From the NCBI RefSeq assembly GCF_014698505.1, contig NZ_JACJTD010000024.1, forward strand, positions 1-64,000: a stretch of DNA of 64,000 nt, written 5' to 3'. Of the stretch, positions 45,747 to 54,461 are shown piece after piece. Position 1 is the stretch's first letter. Every line of letters begins with the position of its first letter. A model generated the notes under the pieces. The model saw only the letters and a program-made list of their open reading frames with translations. It ran no database searches and was not told the origin of the DNA. Origin of the DNA: Nostoc foliaceum FACHB-393. GTDB lineage: Bacteria; Cyanobacteriota; Cyanobacteriia; Cyanobacteriales; Nostocaceae. Position numbers and translations under genes: made by a program.

Positions 45747-46822
45747 ATAAATTTATCTCTGATGAGCCTATTCGCTTACAAATGATTAAAGATATCTTTT
45801 TAGAAACAAATAATCAAGCACTAAATATACTTATTCAAATTGGTGTAAAAGATGGGGATGATGCAGCGCTTATTAAATATTCTGAACAAGATTCATTAGT
45901 AGTAGCTAGTGATTTCATTAGAGGTTCAGAATTCTATTTGTTTGAACTGGGTTATCTTAACTATTTCGATATCGGATACTATCTTATTGTAGCTAATTTG
46001 AGCGATATTGCAGCAATGGGTGCCACACCCTTGGCTCTAACCACAGTTATTCGATATAGAAACGAAATGACTGATGAACAATTTAATCAGATAGTTAGAG
46101 GAATAAAGGCTGCGGCTGATTTTTTTAATGTCCAAATTATTGGAGGTGATATAGGTAGTCATAGTGCTGATGTCCTGACTGCAACTGCATTAGGAATGGT
46201 AAAAACTGAAAATGCTCTGTTACGGAGAGGTGTTAGAAACGATGATTTACTTTGTGTAACAGGTAAAATAGGGCTGCCAATTACAGCGCTCATATACTTT
46301 AAAGAAGTAAAACCGTTGAATTCTGGTTCTTTATTAAGTATTGAAGAAGAAAATAAAATTTTATTATCTTGGCAACGTCCTGTTGCAAGGATAGAGGAAG
46401 GACTATTACTCAGTGAAAATAAACTTGCAAATGCTTGTCAAGATATTTCTGATGGGCTAAAAGCAACAATACAACAAATGTCAGAGTTAAATAACCAAAC
46501 TTTTACTATCTACGCAGATAGGTTACCTATTGATGAAACAACAAAGAAATTGGGCTATTTTCTTAATATAGATCCTGTAAAAATTGCAGTTAGTGCTTCA
46601 GTTGATTTTGAACTAATGTTCACGCTCTCACCTCATAACCAAAAGCTTTGTTCTGCATTATTTGCAGATAAAGGATGTAAATTTAGTGTTATTGGAGAAG
46701 TTAATAAAGTCAATAAAAATATTTTATTTGATTACAATGGCAATGAAGTAGAATTACCAGGAGTTGTTTGGAAACAACAAACGGGGGACTACTTAAAACA
46801 AATTATTAATAGAATGAATTGA
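45743..46822 (+). CDS. ThiL/AIR-synthase-family kinase-like protein
   Basis: About 359 residues from ATG 45743, chosen for its ATGA overlap with the gene before. It has the PurM/ThiL fold signatures: KDGDDAALI, VASDFI, ANLSDIAAMGATPLAL, VQIIGGDIG, CQDISDGL and VDFELMFTLSP. In ThiL these bind Mg-ATP and thiamine monophosphate. The core residues are kept, so it is probably an active kinase, but pairing with a nucleoside-transferase-like protein and a HIT protein argues against a role in thiamine synthesis. Its end overlaps the next frame. Confidence 0.75.
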   Translation: MNKFISDEPIRLQMIKDIFLETNNQALNILIQIGVKDGDDAALIKYSEQDSLVVASDFIRGSEFYLFELGYLNYFDIGYYLIVANLSDIAAMGATPLALTTVIRYRNEMTDEQFNQIVRGIKAAADFFNVQIIGGDIGSHSADVLTATALGMVKTENALLRRGVRNDDLLCVTGKIGLPITALIYFKEVKPLNSGSLLSIEEENKILLSWQRPVARIEEGLLLSENKLANACQDISDGLKATIQQMSELNNQTFTIYADRLPIDETTKKLGYFLNIDPVKIAVSASVDFELMFTLSPHNQKLCSALFADKGCKFSVIGEVNKVNKNILFDYNGNEVELPGVVWKQQTGDYLKQIINRMN

Positions 46823-46824
46823 AA

Positions 46825-47502
46825 ATGAACTGTTTATTTTGTTCAATTATCGAAACACCGGATTTACATAAGAATCCTGAAGATGAAGTTATAGAAGAAA
46901 CAGAAAATTTTTATGCGAAACCTGCATTAGGTCAATTTATAGAAGGTTATACTCTCATTAACAGTAAGAAACACTACAATTGTTTTGCTTGTATATCTGC
47001 TAAAGAACTTAATGAATTTGATATATTCAAGCAAAAAATAATAAAAAGATTAAGTAATATTTATAGCCTTCCTGTTATTGTGTTTGAACATGGTAATGCT
47101 ACCTTTCATCATCGTTCTAGTAACTGTGCAGGCTGTATAGCCCAACCATTAATATATTCTAGTGATTGTGGAGGTTGTATAGACCATGCACATATGCACC
47201 TAATTCCATTTGATAAAGATTTACACAATCTGCTAAAAGAAAATTTTGACTTTGAAAGGATTGAGGATTTGGTAGAATTATTAAAATATCAAGCCGAAAA
47301 TTTATCTTATCTATATTATGAGTCAACTAATAGAGAAAGATTTATTTTTAAGGTGGATGAAAAGCTTCCTTCTCAATTTTTACGTAAGCTTGTATGTGAA
47401 ATTCTAGGGCAGCCCAACGTTTGGAATTGGGCAAAGCATCCTTTTCGTGACAAAATTCAATCTTTTAAAAAAGTTTATTATAATCAGTATTTTGATGGTT
47501 AA
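46825..47502 (+). CDS. HIT-family nucleotide hydrolase/transferase
   Basis: About 225 residues from ATG 46825 (an in-frame TTG at 46819 overlaps the preceding stop). It starts with the CLFCSI zinc pair common in HIT proteins, and the histidine triad appears as HAHMHLIPF. Extra cysteines lie just before it (CAGCIAQ and CGGCID), suggesting a second metal site. HIT proteins cleave or transfer nucleoside phosphates. The long C-terminal extension after the triad (about 80 residues) is unlike simple Hint proteins. It ends the operon. Confidence 0.8.
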   Translation: MNCLFCSIIETPDLHKNPEDEVIEETENFYAKPALGQFIEGYTLINSKKHYNCFACISAKELNEFDIFKQKIIKRLSNIYSLPVIVFEHGNATFHHRSSNCAGCIAQPLIYSSDCGGCIDHAHMHLIPFDKDLHNLLKENFDFERIEDLVELLKYQAENLSYLYYESTNRERFIFKVDEKLPSQFLRKLVCEILGQPNVWNWAKHPFRDKIQSFKKVYYNQYFDG

Positions 47503-47702
47503 TGTTTTTCCTGCCAATCGGCTAGTTGTGCTTTTCATATCTTAAGCCAAAGCTAATATATTAATTTTAATGAGATTAGAACAAGTCATTATACTTAGAC
47601 AAAACTAAGAGTAAAAATAATTAGGATTATTGCGGAAATTGTTTGGACAACCAGAACAATTTATCCAGAGACTTGGTTTATTTAAAACTTTTTTCTCTTA
47701 AT

Positions 47703-48209
47703 TTACAAATGCTTCTGTTGCTTTGCCATTTCCGCAAATAGCAGACCACATCTATGACAACACCCATCCTCCCACAGTGCAGGCATTTTGAAAGGTGCTT
47801 GACAATTGGGACACTTCGCTAAAATTTTGAGTTGATGGCGATCGCACTTCCACACCGACTTATACTGCCACTCAATTTGGTGACAAGGCGCTTCAGCATA
47901 ACAAGCCCCACACAAGCGAATTGGCTCATGCTGCATTCCCACTCCAGCAGGTGGTAACATCTGGGCTAACCTTTGGGCATCCACTTCTACTACAGATGCG
48001 ATCGCTTCCAATTCTTGCTGACTAGGGCGAGGATTAAAATGAAATCTTTCCCAACGTGCCACTACAGCACCAATTCCTGCCAAACTACCCAACCCACTCG
48101 GAGATAAATGGTTAGCACGTCTGAACCTACCAAGAAAGTGGCTCAGGCTCTCTTTTTCATAGGGTTCAATCAAGAATAGCCAAGGCTTAACATTTGGTGC
48201 TTCTATCAT
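47703..48209 (-). CDS. tniQ: TniQ, target-site adaptor of the CAST
   Basis: 168 residues, the short form typical of V-K systems. The N-terminal part (ESLSHFLGRFRRANHLSPSG) holds the TniQ helix bundle. The C-terminal part carries zinc-binding cysteine pairs: LCGACYAEAPC, VWKCDRH, AKCPNCQAPF and CHRCGLLF. It bridges Cas12k and TnsC at the R-loop. It overlaps tnsC by 4 bp (ATGA), so it is translationally coupled. Confidence 0.93.
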   Translation of the reverse strand: MIEAPNVKPWLFLIEPYEKESLSHFLGRFRRANHLSPSGLGSLAGIGAVVARWERFHFNPRPSQQELEAIASVVEVDAQRLAQMLPPAGVGMQHEPIRLCGACYAEAPCHQIEWQYKSVWKCDRHQLKILAKCPNCQAPFKMPALWEDGCCHRCGLLFAEMAKQQKHL

Positions 48210-49036
48210 TTGTACTCCTTAGCTACTTCCTGTAAAACAGCCTTGTCAATCTTCTTCAATCCTCTTGATAAAGAACAAATTGCTGCTTCCCTCAGAATCT
48301 CATCAAGGCGACCAATGTAACCTTCAGTTGTTGATGTGAGAATCCTTAGCATCTCCTTGCTCGTTAAATTAGAAGACACTGGCAGTTTCAGAACCATTTG
48401 TTCCCACATTTCTACAGTCTTCTTGAAATCCTCTCCCGACAATTTACCGAAGCGAAGATGGGCCCTAAAGCGTTCGAGAACTTGTTCATCCCTCTTTATT
48501 ACCGCATCCAAACGATCTGTTCCTACCAGTACCACAGCAATTCCTAAATCTTCGGCAATATCTCGCACGTCAGCAAATGTTTCAGGCTTGAGACGGTCAG
48601 CTTCATCAATAATTAGCATCTCTACGCCACAACCCCTGAGTACTTCTATCGTCCTATCTCGAAAATCAGATACAGTTCCTTTTGCTACCCGATACTTGAG
48701 GTACTCAGTAATCTTTTTAAACAAATCCTTGGGGCCACATTTTTGGTGAGGTCGAATATAAACGACAGGTACAGTTGGAGGTCGTCCAGCTTCCTGCTGA
48801 GGCTTATGTATATGTATGTAGGCAGCACAAGCAACTGTCTTACCAGTTCTTGATTCCCCAACAACTCGGCAGGATTTTCTTGCCTTGCGCTTACCATCTA
48901 ACCAATCATGGAGAGTTTTTACATGCTGTAAAGGCACAATACTCTTACCCTTGAGACGAGCAATTTCAGCTTGCAACCACTCATCATCCGGTTTTACTCC
49001 ACCCAACTGCTGGGCGATCGCTTGAGCTTCTGTCAT
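48206..49036 (-). CDS. tnsC: TnsC, AAA+ transposition regulator
   Basis: 276 residues, the V-K size. Walker A is GESRTGKT (60-67), Walker B LIIDEAD (141-147), and sensor 1 is VLVGTDRLD. It polymerises on DNA with ATP, reaches from the Cas12k-TniQ complex toward the insertion site and recruits TnsB. The short tail lacks the large TnsA/TnsB-binding extension of Tn7 TnsC. It lies 3 bp from tnsB and overlaps tniQ, so the three are one operon. Confidence 0.95.
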   Translation of the reverse strand: MTEAQAIAQQLGGVKPDDEWLQAEIARLKGKSIVPLQHVKTLHDWLDGKRKARKSCRVVGESRTGKTVACAAYIHIHKPQQEAGRPPTVPVVYIRPHQKCGPKDLFKKITEYLKYRVAKGTVSDFRDRTIEVLRGCGVEMLIIDEADRLKPETFADVRDIAEDLGIAVVLVGTDRLDAVIKRDEQVLERFRAHLRFGKLSGEDFKKTVEMWEQMVLKLPVSSNLTSKEMLRILTSTTEGYIGRLDEILREAAICSLSRGLKKIDKAVLQEVAKEYK

Positions 49037-49039
49037 TGT

Positions 49040-50794
49040 CTAAAACCCATATTCTTCACGAAGTTGTTCATAGTCCCACACCTCAATGTCTTCGTATTGA
49101 GAGTGAACCGTTTCTGTAAATTCCACTTCATCTAGTTCAACTATTTGAGAAGGCAAGGATTCTGTATTACTTTCATCAACCGCAACAGAACGCAAAACAG
49201 CCTGTTCCAATTTTTGACGCTCCTTACGGCTTTTCTTGTTAGCTACAAGAGCATCGCGGTCAACAACTTCTTGCAACAATGATTGGTTACTGATAGTTTT
49301 CCCTGCGGTACGAAGTCTACGACTCGCCGCCTCAGCCTCATCTAATGCCAGTTGCTCTGTCTCCAAACCTTGAGCATGAGCGCGAGTCAGAAATACTTCC
49401 TGATTATTTTCCTGGCGATAAACCAAAATTGTTGTAATGTCTCTGGGGTCAAACCTTAAGTTGACAGTTTCCCCTGCATAACCTGCCAGATATTCTCCTC
49501 GATACATCAAGTTCTGAAACTGCAAGCAACCACCTCTTTGCACAGTGCGCCGTGACTGCTTCATTAAACAAATATCCAAATCTCGTTCTGGTATTGGTAC
49601 TGGCACTGTAGGCAAACCTGCTTCCCAACGCTCAAAGCGAGTTTGGTCGCCCATCCGCGCATCAATACTTTGGTTATAACGATCTACTATGTAACGTACA
49701 AGTAACTGTTCTAGTTCTCGTAAAGTAAGTCTTGCGTCTTTCTCCGCATCTTCTGGGCGTTCCTGTACATTAGATCCGGTGTATCCAGGAAGCGTTGAAA
49801 ATAGTTGGTCATTTAATGTTTTGAAGGGACGTTCCACTACTCCACCTTCAGAAGGGCGATCGCGTAAATGACAGACAAACCCTAATTGCGCCCCAATCTG
49901 ACTCAAGTGGTTAGAACGAAAATCTTTACCGCCATCAGTATAAAAGTGTTCTGGTTTTCCATAGGTTCCCCACTCACAATGGAGTTTGTACTCGAAACCG
50001 TACTGTTTGGGTAGAATTGCATGGCGTAACGCTAATGCTACTACCCCAGAACTGGGTGCATCAAAGCCCAAGTTGATACCCATAATGCAACGAGAGTAAG
50101 TATCAATTACTGTTGTCAGCCAGGGACGACTTAGCAATTCACCATGTTGATCCACCAGCAACACATCCACACGGGTATGGTCACATTGCCAAACATGGTT
50201 ACTGTAATCAACCGATAAATCTTTCCCTTCACGGGTTTTAACTGAAAGCGTAGTTCCTCTCCATCCAGGGCTACGAATACTCTTGGCTTTTTCTTGCTTT
50301 TCTAATATGGGCGCTAATACCCGTAACACAGTTCTGTAATTGGGCGGCTTAGAGTCCTCCAACTCACGGGCTTTAGCCTGGACTCTGAGAGCAACTTGTT
50401 TAGGGGTCATACGTTTACTACCCTTGTTCCCCTCCTTGTAAGTTTTAGTAATGAATTTTTCCCAAAACTCACCAATGCGATGTGTTCCTTTATCAGCCCT
50501 ACCTGTTTGAGCGAGTCCGACTAAACCATCTTGTTCCCACTTTTTCACCAATCTTTGTACCGTTCGCAACGATACACCTAGTTTCTCTGCTGCTTCCCGC
50601 AACTTTTGCCCATAAGTTGTGCGATCACAGGGTTCCAATAAACTTTGGATTACCTCTAGCTTGAGTTGGGCTTCCTCTGATAGTTGTGTAACAATTACAT
50701 TCTTCTCAAGAGTTGTACTACTTTCTCCTAGTAAGCCTTCCATAGGAATTGCCGAGGTATGAACAGCTAAATCAGGGTTTTGCTGACTGTTCAT
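49040..50794 (-). CDS. tnsB: TnsB, DDE transposase of the CAST
   Basis: 584 residues. N-terminal helix-turn-helix domains (LREAAEKLGVSLRTVQRLVKKW) bind the transposon ends. The RNase-H-like catalytic core shows Asp205 (WQCDHTRVD), Asp287 (FYTDGGKDF) and Glu321 (GGVVERPFK), the DDE triad. The C-terminus (VWDYEQLREEYGF) is the tail known to contact TnsC. Without TnsA only one strand per end is cut, giving cointegrates. The gene starts about 50 bp inside the site-rich transposon end, so its promoter is probably controlled by TnsB binding. Confidence 0.96.
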   Translation of the reverse strand: MNSQQNPDLAVHTSAIPMEGLLGESSTTLEKNVIVTQLSEEAQLKLEVIQSLLEPCDRTTYGQKLREAAEKLGVSLRTVQRLVKKWEQDGLVGLAQTGRADKGTHRIGEFWEKFITKTYKEGNKGSKRMTPKQVALRVQAKARELEDSKPPNYRTVLRVLAPILEKQEKAKSIRSPGWRGTTLSVKTREGKDLSVDYSNHVWQCDHTRVDVLLVDQHGELLSRPWLTTVIDTYSRCIMGINLGFDAPSSGVVALALRHAILPKQYGFEYKLHCEWGTYGKPEHFYTDGGKDFRSNHLSQIGAQLGFVCHLRDRPSEGGVVERPFKTLNDQLFSTLPGYTGSNVQERPEDAEKDARLTLRELEQLLVRYIVDRYNQSIDARMGDQTRFERWEAGLPTVPVPIPERDLDICLMKQSRRTVQRGGCLQFQNLMYRGEYLAGYAGETVNLRFDPRDITTILVYRQENNQEVFLTRAHAQGLETEQLALDEAEAASRRLRTAGKTISNQSLLQEVVDRDALVANKKSRKERQKLEQAVLRSVAVDESNTESLPSQIVELDEVEFTETVHSQYEDIEVWDYEQLREEYGF

Positions 50795-50845
50795 AATAAA
50801 TAACTTTTTTATAAAAACATACTGTTATTCTAATTCTACAGAAAG

Positions 50846-51057
50846 CGACAGTCAATTTGTCATTATGAAAATACACAAAAGCTTTTTTCCTTCTAATGAA
50901 GCGACAGATAATTTGTCACTATTACAGAAAATGACAGCTAATCTGTCACTGTCAATGATGTTATCCTAGTACTGCTAAACCGCTATAACCTATATTGAGC
51001 AAGGATTTAATGGATGACATTAATTTGTCACGGCGACAAATAAAAAGTCACTGTACA
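50846..51057. repeat. tnsB-side transposon end with TnsB-type sites
   Basis: Contains GCGACAGTCAATTTGTCATT, GCGACAGATAATTTGTCACT, ATGACAGCTAATCTGTCACT, and near the tip ATTTGTC-ACGGC-GACAAAT followed by AGTCACTGTACA. Three paired sites on the inner side plus one at the tip make this end longer (about 210 bp) than the CRISPR side. The sequence around GAAAATACACAAAAGC matches the ShCAST end as I recall it. Confidence 0.88.
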
Positions 51058-51128
51058 ATAACTTTGTGCCCACACTCTTGCGCTAAAGTTGCAAATGAAC
51101 GTGCATCTAAAGCCAGGAGGAAAGAGTT

Positions 51129-52136
51129 GTGAAAGCAGTCTTGATGACAGCAGCTGGCAGTCCAGAAGTTCTGCAAGTACAGGAAGTGCCAAACCCTGCT
51201 ATTCCCGTAGGTAATACTGAACTTTTAGTGCGTTTGGTGGCGGCTGGCGTTAACCCCATTGACACTAAACTTCGTAGCCGAGGCACTTTCTACCCCGATC
51301 GCACGCCGACAATTTTAGGATGTGATGGTGCAGGTGTAGTCGAAGCGGTGGGTGCTAGTGTTCAGCGTTTTCGCCCAGGCGATGAGGTATATTTTTGCTA
51401 TGGCGGCTTGGGCGCACACCAAGGTAATTATGCTGAATATACTGTTGTGGATGAGCGGTTTGTGGCACGTAAACCCGCCTCTATCTCCTTTGCCGAAGCA
51501 GCAGCAGCGCCCTTAGTGTTAATCACTGCCTGGGAAGCTTTATACGAACGGGGACGATTGGAACCTGGGGAACGGGTTTTCATTCATGCGGGTGCTGGTG
51601 GTGTCGGTCATGTAGCAATTCAATTGGCGAAACTCAAAGGTGCTACTGTTTCCACCACAGTCAGTTCTGAAGAAAAAGCTAATTTCGTCAAACAACTAGG
51701 TGCCGATCATGTAATTTTTTACAAACAAACAGACTTTGTGCAAGCGGTATTAGATTGGACTGGCGGCGAAGGCGTAGACTTGGCTTTTGATACCGTAGGC
51801 GGCGAAACCTTTCATAAAACCTTCCCCGCAGTGCGAGTATATGGCGATATTGTGACGATTCTCGAACCAGATGCCAATACTGTTTGGAAAACTGCTAGAC
51901 TACGCAATCTCCGCATTGGGTTAGAATTAATGCTGACACCAGCATTGCTAGGATTAGAAGAAAGCCTCCAGCACCATGCAAAAATTCTCGAACAATGTGC
52001 TACCTGGATTGATGAAAGCAAATTAAAAATCCATGTTAGTCACAAATTTTCATTGAAAGAAGCGGCTAAGGCGCACCAACTAATTGAAAGCGGTTCTGTG
52101 ACGGGTAAAATTGTTCTACTGATTAGCGACGATTGA
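51129..52136 (+). CDS. Zinc-independent quinone oxidoreductase-like dehydrogenase
   Basis: 335 residues of the medium-chain dehydrogenase family. It has VRLVAAGVNPIDTKLR, LGCDGAGVVEAVG, and the NADPH site VFIHAGAGGVGHVAIQLAKLKG. The zinc-binding cysteines of alcohol dehydrogenases are missing, so it belongs with zeta-crystallin-like quinone reductases. The GTG start at 51129 follows AGGAGGAAAGAG, a strong ribosome site. The gene begins 71 bp from the transposon end, so its native promoter may have been displaced by the insertion. Confidence 0.92.
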   Translation: MKAVLMTAAGSPEVLQVQEVPNPAIPVGNTELLVRLVAAGVNPIDTKLRSRGTFYPDRTPTILGCDGAGVVEAVGASVQRFRPGDEVYFCYGGLGAHQGNYAEYTVVDERFVARKPASISFAEAAAAPLVLITAWEALYERGRLEPGERVFIHAGAGGVGHVAIQLAKLKGATVSTTVSSEEKANFVKQLGADHVIFYKQTDFVQAVLDWTGGEGVDLAFDTVGGETFHKTFPAVRVYGDIVTILEPDANTVWKTARLRNLRIGLELMLTPALLGLEESLQHHAKILEQCATWIDESKLKIHVSHKFSLKEAAKAHQLIESGSVTGKIVLLISDD

Positions 52137-52145
52137 TCGAACAAT

Positions 52146-54461
52146 TTGCATAATTTATTTTTTAAACGCATAGGCGCTTCTCTACGAGACGCTACGCGTA
52201 GCTTGCTTCCCCGTAGGGGTACGCCTTCCCGCAGGGTATGTACGCAGAGGTTAAACGCAAAGGTACGCAAAGGTGTTTCTTGGCGCTACTCTACGCTTTC
52301 CTTCTCTACGAAACGCTTTGCGATTGCGTTCCTTTGCGTTTTATCAATTCTTCTCTTCTTCCCTCTACCAACGTGGGCAGCACAGACGCAACCAGAACGC
52401 ACACCCTTAACTCTAGAATTATTACAAGAACGTCTACGCACACCGACACTCCGCGAAGGCAATTTGACGGTAGATTTGCAGAAGATGGTGATTGATCTGC
52501 GCCCAGAAAATACTAGCTTTCGTGATGCCTTTTACCAACTACTGCGAAAAGAACTAGGTGCAAAACCTCTAGGTTTAGACCTTAGCTATACTCTGATTTT
52601 AGGAGATTTTGTAGGCAGCGATTTGGGTTTAAGAACACCTTTGTATGCCCAAGCGATCGCTGCGATTTTCACCGCCACCGAACAAAAAGAACTAGAGCGT
52701 TTGCGCTTCGTTTGTCTGGAGTCACTTACGAACTCCAAAGATTGTCGATCGCTTTTGGGAACAAAGTCAACTCCATCGAGTGAAATTTCCGTTTTTCGTG
52801 GTGTCTTGACACTGGTGCAAACTCGTTTCAATGGCGAAATGAAGTTCTCTAATACATTCTTTCTTCAGTCAGTGGATGCCCAAGGTGCAACTTTTCTCCA
52901 ATCCACTAACTGGGCTGAAACTCGATTTGGTCGTCCCGTCAGCTTTAGCGGTGCTAAATTCAAGCAACCAAGCAATTTTCAGGGCAGTATTTTTTTTGAA
53001 AAAGCTAATTTTAAACAAACCCAATTTCAGGAACTCGCTGATTTTCAAGGCAGCATCTTTGAAAAGGTTGCCAACTTCAACCAAGCGAATTTTAAGCAAT
53101 TGGCTAAATTCAATAGTGGGCAGTGGCAAGAAAATGCTGATTTTTCTGATGTCCGCTTTGCGAATCAAGCCCAATTTACTAAAGCAAATTTTAATCAGTT
53201 CCTCCTTTTAACAGAAGCTACTTTTGAGCAAGCTGTCATCTTTCGAGAAGTAGAGTTTAATCAATCAGTAAATTTGCAAGGTGCAAGCATTCTCAATCAA
53301 GCAGATTTTAGCGATGCGAGGTTTTCTACAGAAGCTTGTTTAAGCGTACCTAGTTTAACTTTTAACTCTAACCAAGCAAAAATTTTAGGTAATCCTGGTC
53401 AGATTGGTAAGATGTTCTGCATCCCTACATTGCAAGGTAATCAAAACATCTTGCGGAATTTAGGACAAAATTTCCGTCAGCAACAACAAGTTGCCGATGC
53501 TAATGAACTGGAATACACAAAACAACAACTGCGATTAGTAGAAATGAGCCGCAGTTTGACGGCTACAAATATTAACAGTGCAACTGTTGCAAGTTTGATT
53601 AAACTGGGGTTTTCTGCAACTCAAGCCGAAGCAATCGCCCAGCGTCGTCTGATAAAATTATTTCGTAACAGTAGTGAGTTACTCACCTTAGCAGACATCG
53701 ATTTAGAAAAATACACACAACTAAGCAATCGTTTAATTGTTGGTGAACCTCTTTCTATCATTGGGTGGTTACTGCAAGCTTGGAGTTGCTTGGGGTTGAG
53801 TGTACTGCTGTTGTTGAGTGGCTATGGTACGAATTTTTGGTTAGTGTTTGGCGTGGGAGGAGTTGCGATCGCTTATTTCGGCTTACTGTTTTGGTTAGTG
53901 GATCGCTATCGTCGGTTGCATCCTGTACCAATTATTCCTACATCTTATGAAACTATTTCGATATTAGTCAGTTTTAGCGTTTTAGAATTCTTCAGCTTAC
54001 TAGCCATCTTTCGCAATGCTCAACAACCTTGGCTGACATTGGGGTGTCTTTTAATTATTATTGTCCCTGTCCCGGTGACTTTATTGATCCGACTTTACCA
54101 ACAAGGTCGTTATCACAATTTAATGGACGTTTCTTACTTCACAGAAGACGGCACATTTCGCCAGTTACGATTGTTGATTGGACGTTTGCCAGTGATACCA
54201 AGGAATCAGACATTTAGGGAACGATATATGCCTCTGTTGTGCGATCGCCGTTGGAACTGGCTCAACTACTATGATTTTAGTCTCAACAACCTAGTTAAAT
54301 TAGGATTTAACGACATTCGCCTGCGAGATGAACACCTACCAGGCATCATCTCTGCACTAGCTTGGTATCAATGGAGTTTGGGTTTAATTTACATTACTCT
54401 CGTTTTGTGGACACTTTCTCGCACAATTCCAGGATTGAATTTGCTGATTTATCTGAAATAA
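52146..54461 (+). CDS. Pentapeptide-repeat membrane protein
   Basis: Up to 771 residues. No ATG or GTG gives a natural start: the frame opens at a TTG (52146), and the first 50 residues come from repeat DNA. A signal-like segment (RFAIAFLCVLSILLFFPLP) follows at about 57-75. The middle (residues about 225-400) is pentapeptide-like, with ANFKQTQFQE, ADFQGSIFEK and ADFSDARF units. Next is a helix-hairpin-helix-like region (LIKLGFSATQAEAIAQRRL), then four to five membrane spans and a soluble loop. The function is unknown, and the pentapeptide beta-helix probably binds a partner. Confidence 0.7.
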   Translation: MHNLFFKRIGASLRDATRSLLPRRGTPSRRVCTQRLNAKVRKGVSWRYSTLSFSTKRFAIAFLCVLSILLFFPLPTWAAQTQPERTPLTLELLQERLRTPTLREGNLTVDLQKMVIDLRPENTSFRDAFYQLLRKELGAKPLGLDLSYTLILGDFVGSDLGLRTPLYAQAIAAIFTATEQKELERLRFVCLESLTNSKDCRSLLGTKSTPSSEISVFRGVLTLVQTRFNGEMKFSNTFFLQSVDAQGATFLQSTNWAETRFGRPVSFSGAKFKQPSNFQGSIFFEKANFKQTQFQELADFQGSIFEKVANFNQANFKQLAKFNSGQWQENADFSDVRFANQAQFTKANFNQFLLLTEATFEQAVIFREVEFNQSVNLQGASILNQADFSDARFSTEACLSVPSLTFNSNQAKILGNPGQIGKMFCIPTLQGNQNILRNLGQNFRQQQQVADANELEYTKQQLRLVEMSRSLTATNINSATVASLIKLGFSATQAEAIAQRRLIKLFRNSSELLTLADIDLEKYTQLSNRLIVGEPLSIIGWLLQAWSCLGLSVLLLLSGYGTNFWLVFGVGGVAIAYFGLLFWLVDRYRRLHPVPIIPTSYETISILVSFSVLEFFSLLAIFRNAQQPWLTLGCLLIIIVPVPVTLLIRLYQQGRYHNLMDVSYFTEDGTFRQLRLLIGRLPVIPRNQTFRERYMPLLCDRRWNWLNYYDFSLNNLVKLGFNDIRLRDEHLPGIISALAWYQWSLGLIYITLVLWTLSRTIPGLNLLIYLK
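52169..52240. repeat. Repeat-derived DNA at the 5' end of the pentapeptide gene
   Basis: A run of GC-rich palindromic pieces such as TCTACGAGACGCTACGCG, CCCCGTAGGGGTACGCC and TTCCCGCAGGGTA, of the type repeated elsewhere in the window (3819, 4061, 18941). It is now translated as the N-terminus of the downstream protein. Confidence 0.7.

Larger units (their letters stand above)
27985..51057. mobile_element. Type V-K CRISPR-associated Tn7-like transposon (CAST), about 23.07 kb
   Basis: Both tips carry TGTACAGTGACT as an inverted repeat, followed by similar TnsB-type sites (ATTTGTC-N5/6-GACAAAT and variants). Inside are tnsB-tnsC-tniQ near the 51,057 end, and cas12k, tracrRNA and a CRISPR array near the 27,985 end. 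This is the full gene set of a V-K CAST; tnsA is absent, as is normal for the type, so copy-and-paste cointegrates are expected. The intervening 17 kb is cargo rich in defence-like genes. The flanking pentamers (TAAAG left, ATAAC right) do not match, so no target duplication is evident. All core genes look intact, so the element may be active. Confidence 0.95.

Noticed and set aside
45743..46822. Housekeeping ThiL (thiamine monophosphate kinase)
   Set aside because: The gene lies on transposon cargo, is translationally coupled to unrelated genes and is AT-rich, so a housekeeping role is unlikely; fold assignment is kept but the name is not.
51058..51140. Homing target on the tnsB side of the element
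   Set aside because: No match to the homing guide at the expected 60-66 bp distance on that side; the CRISPR side matches well.
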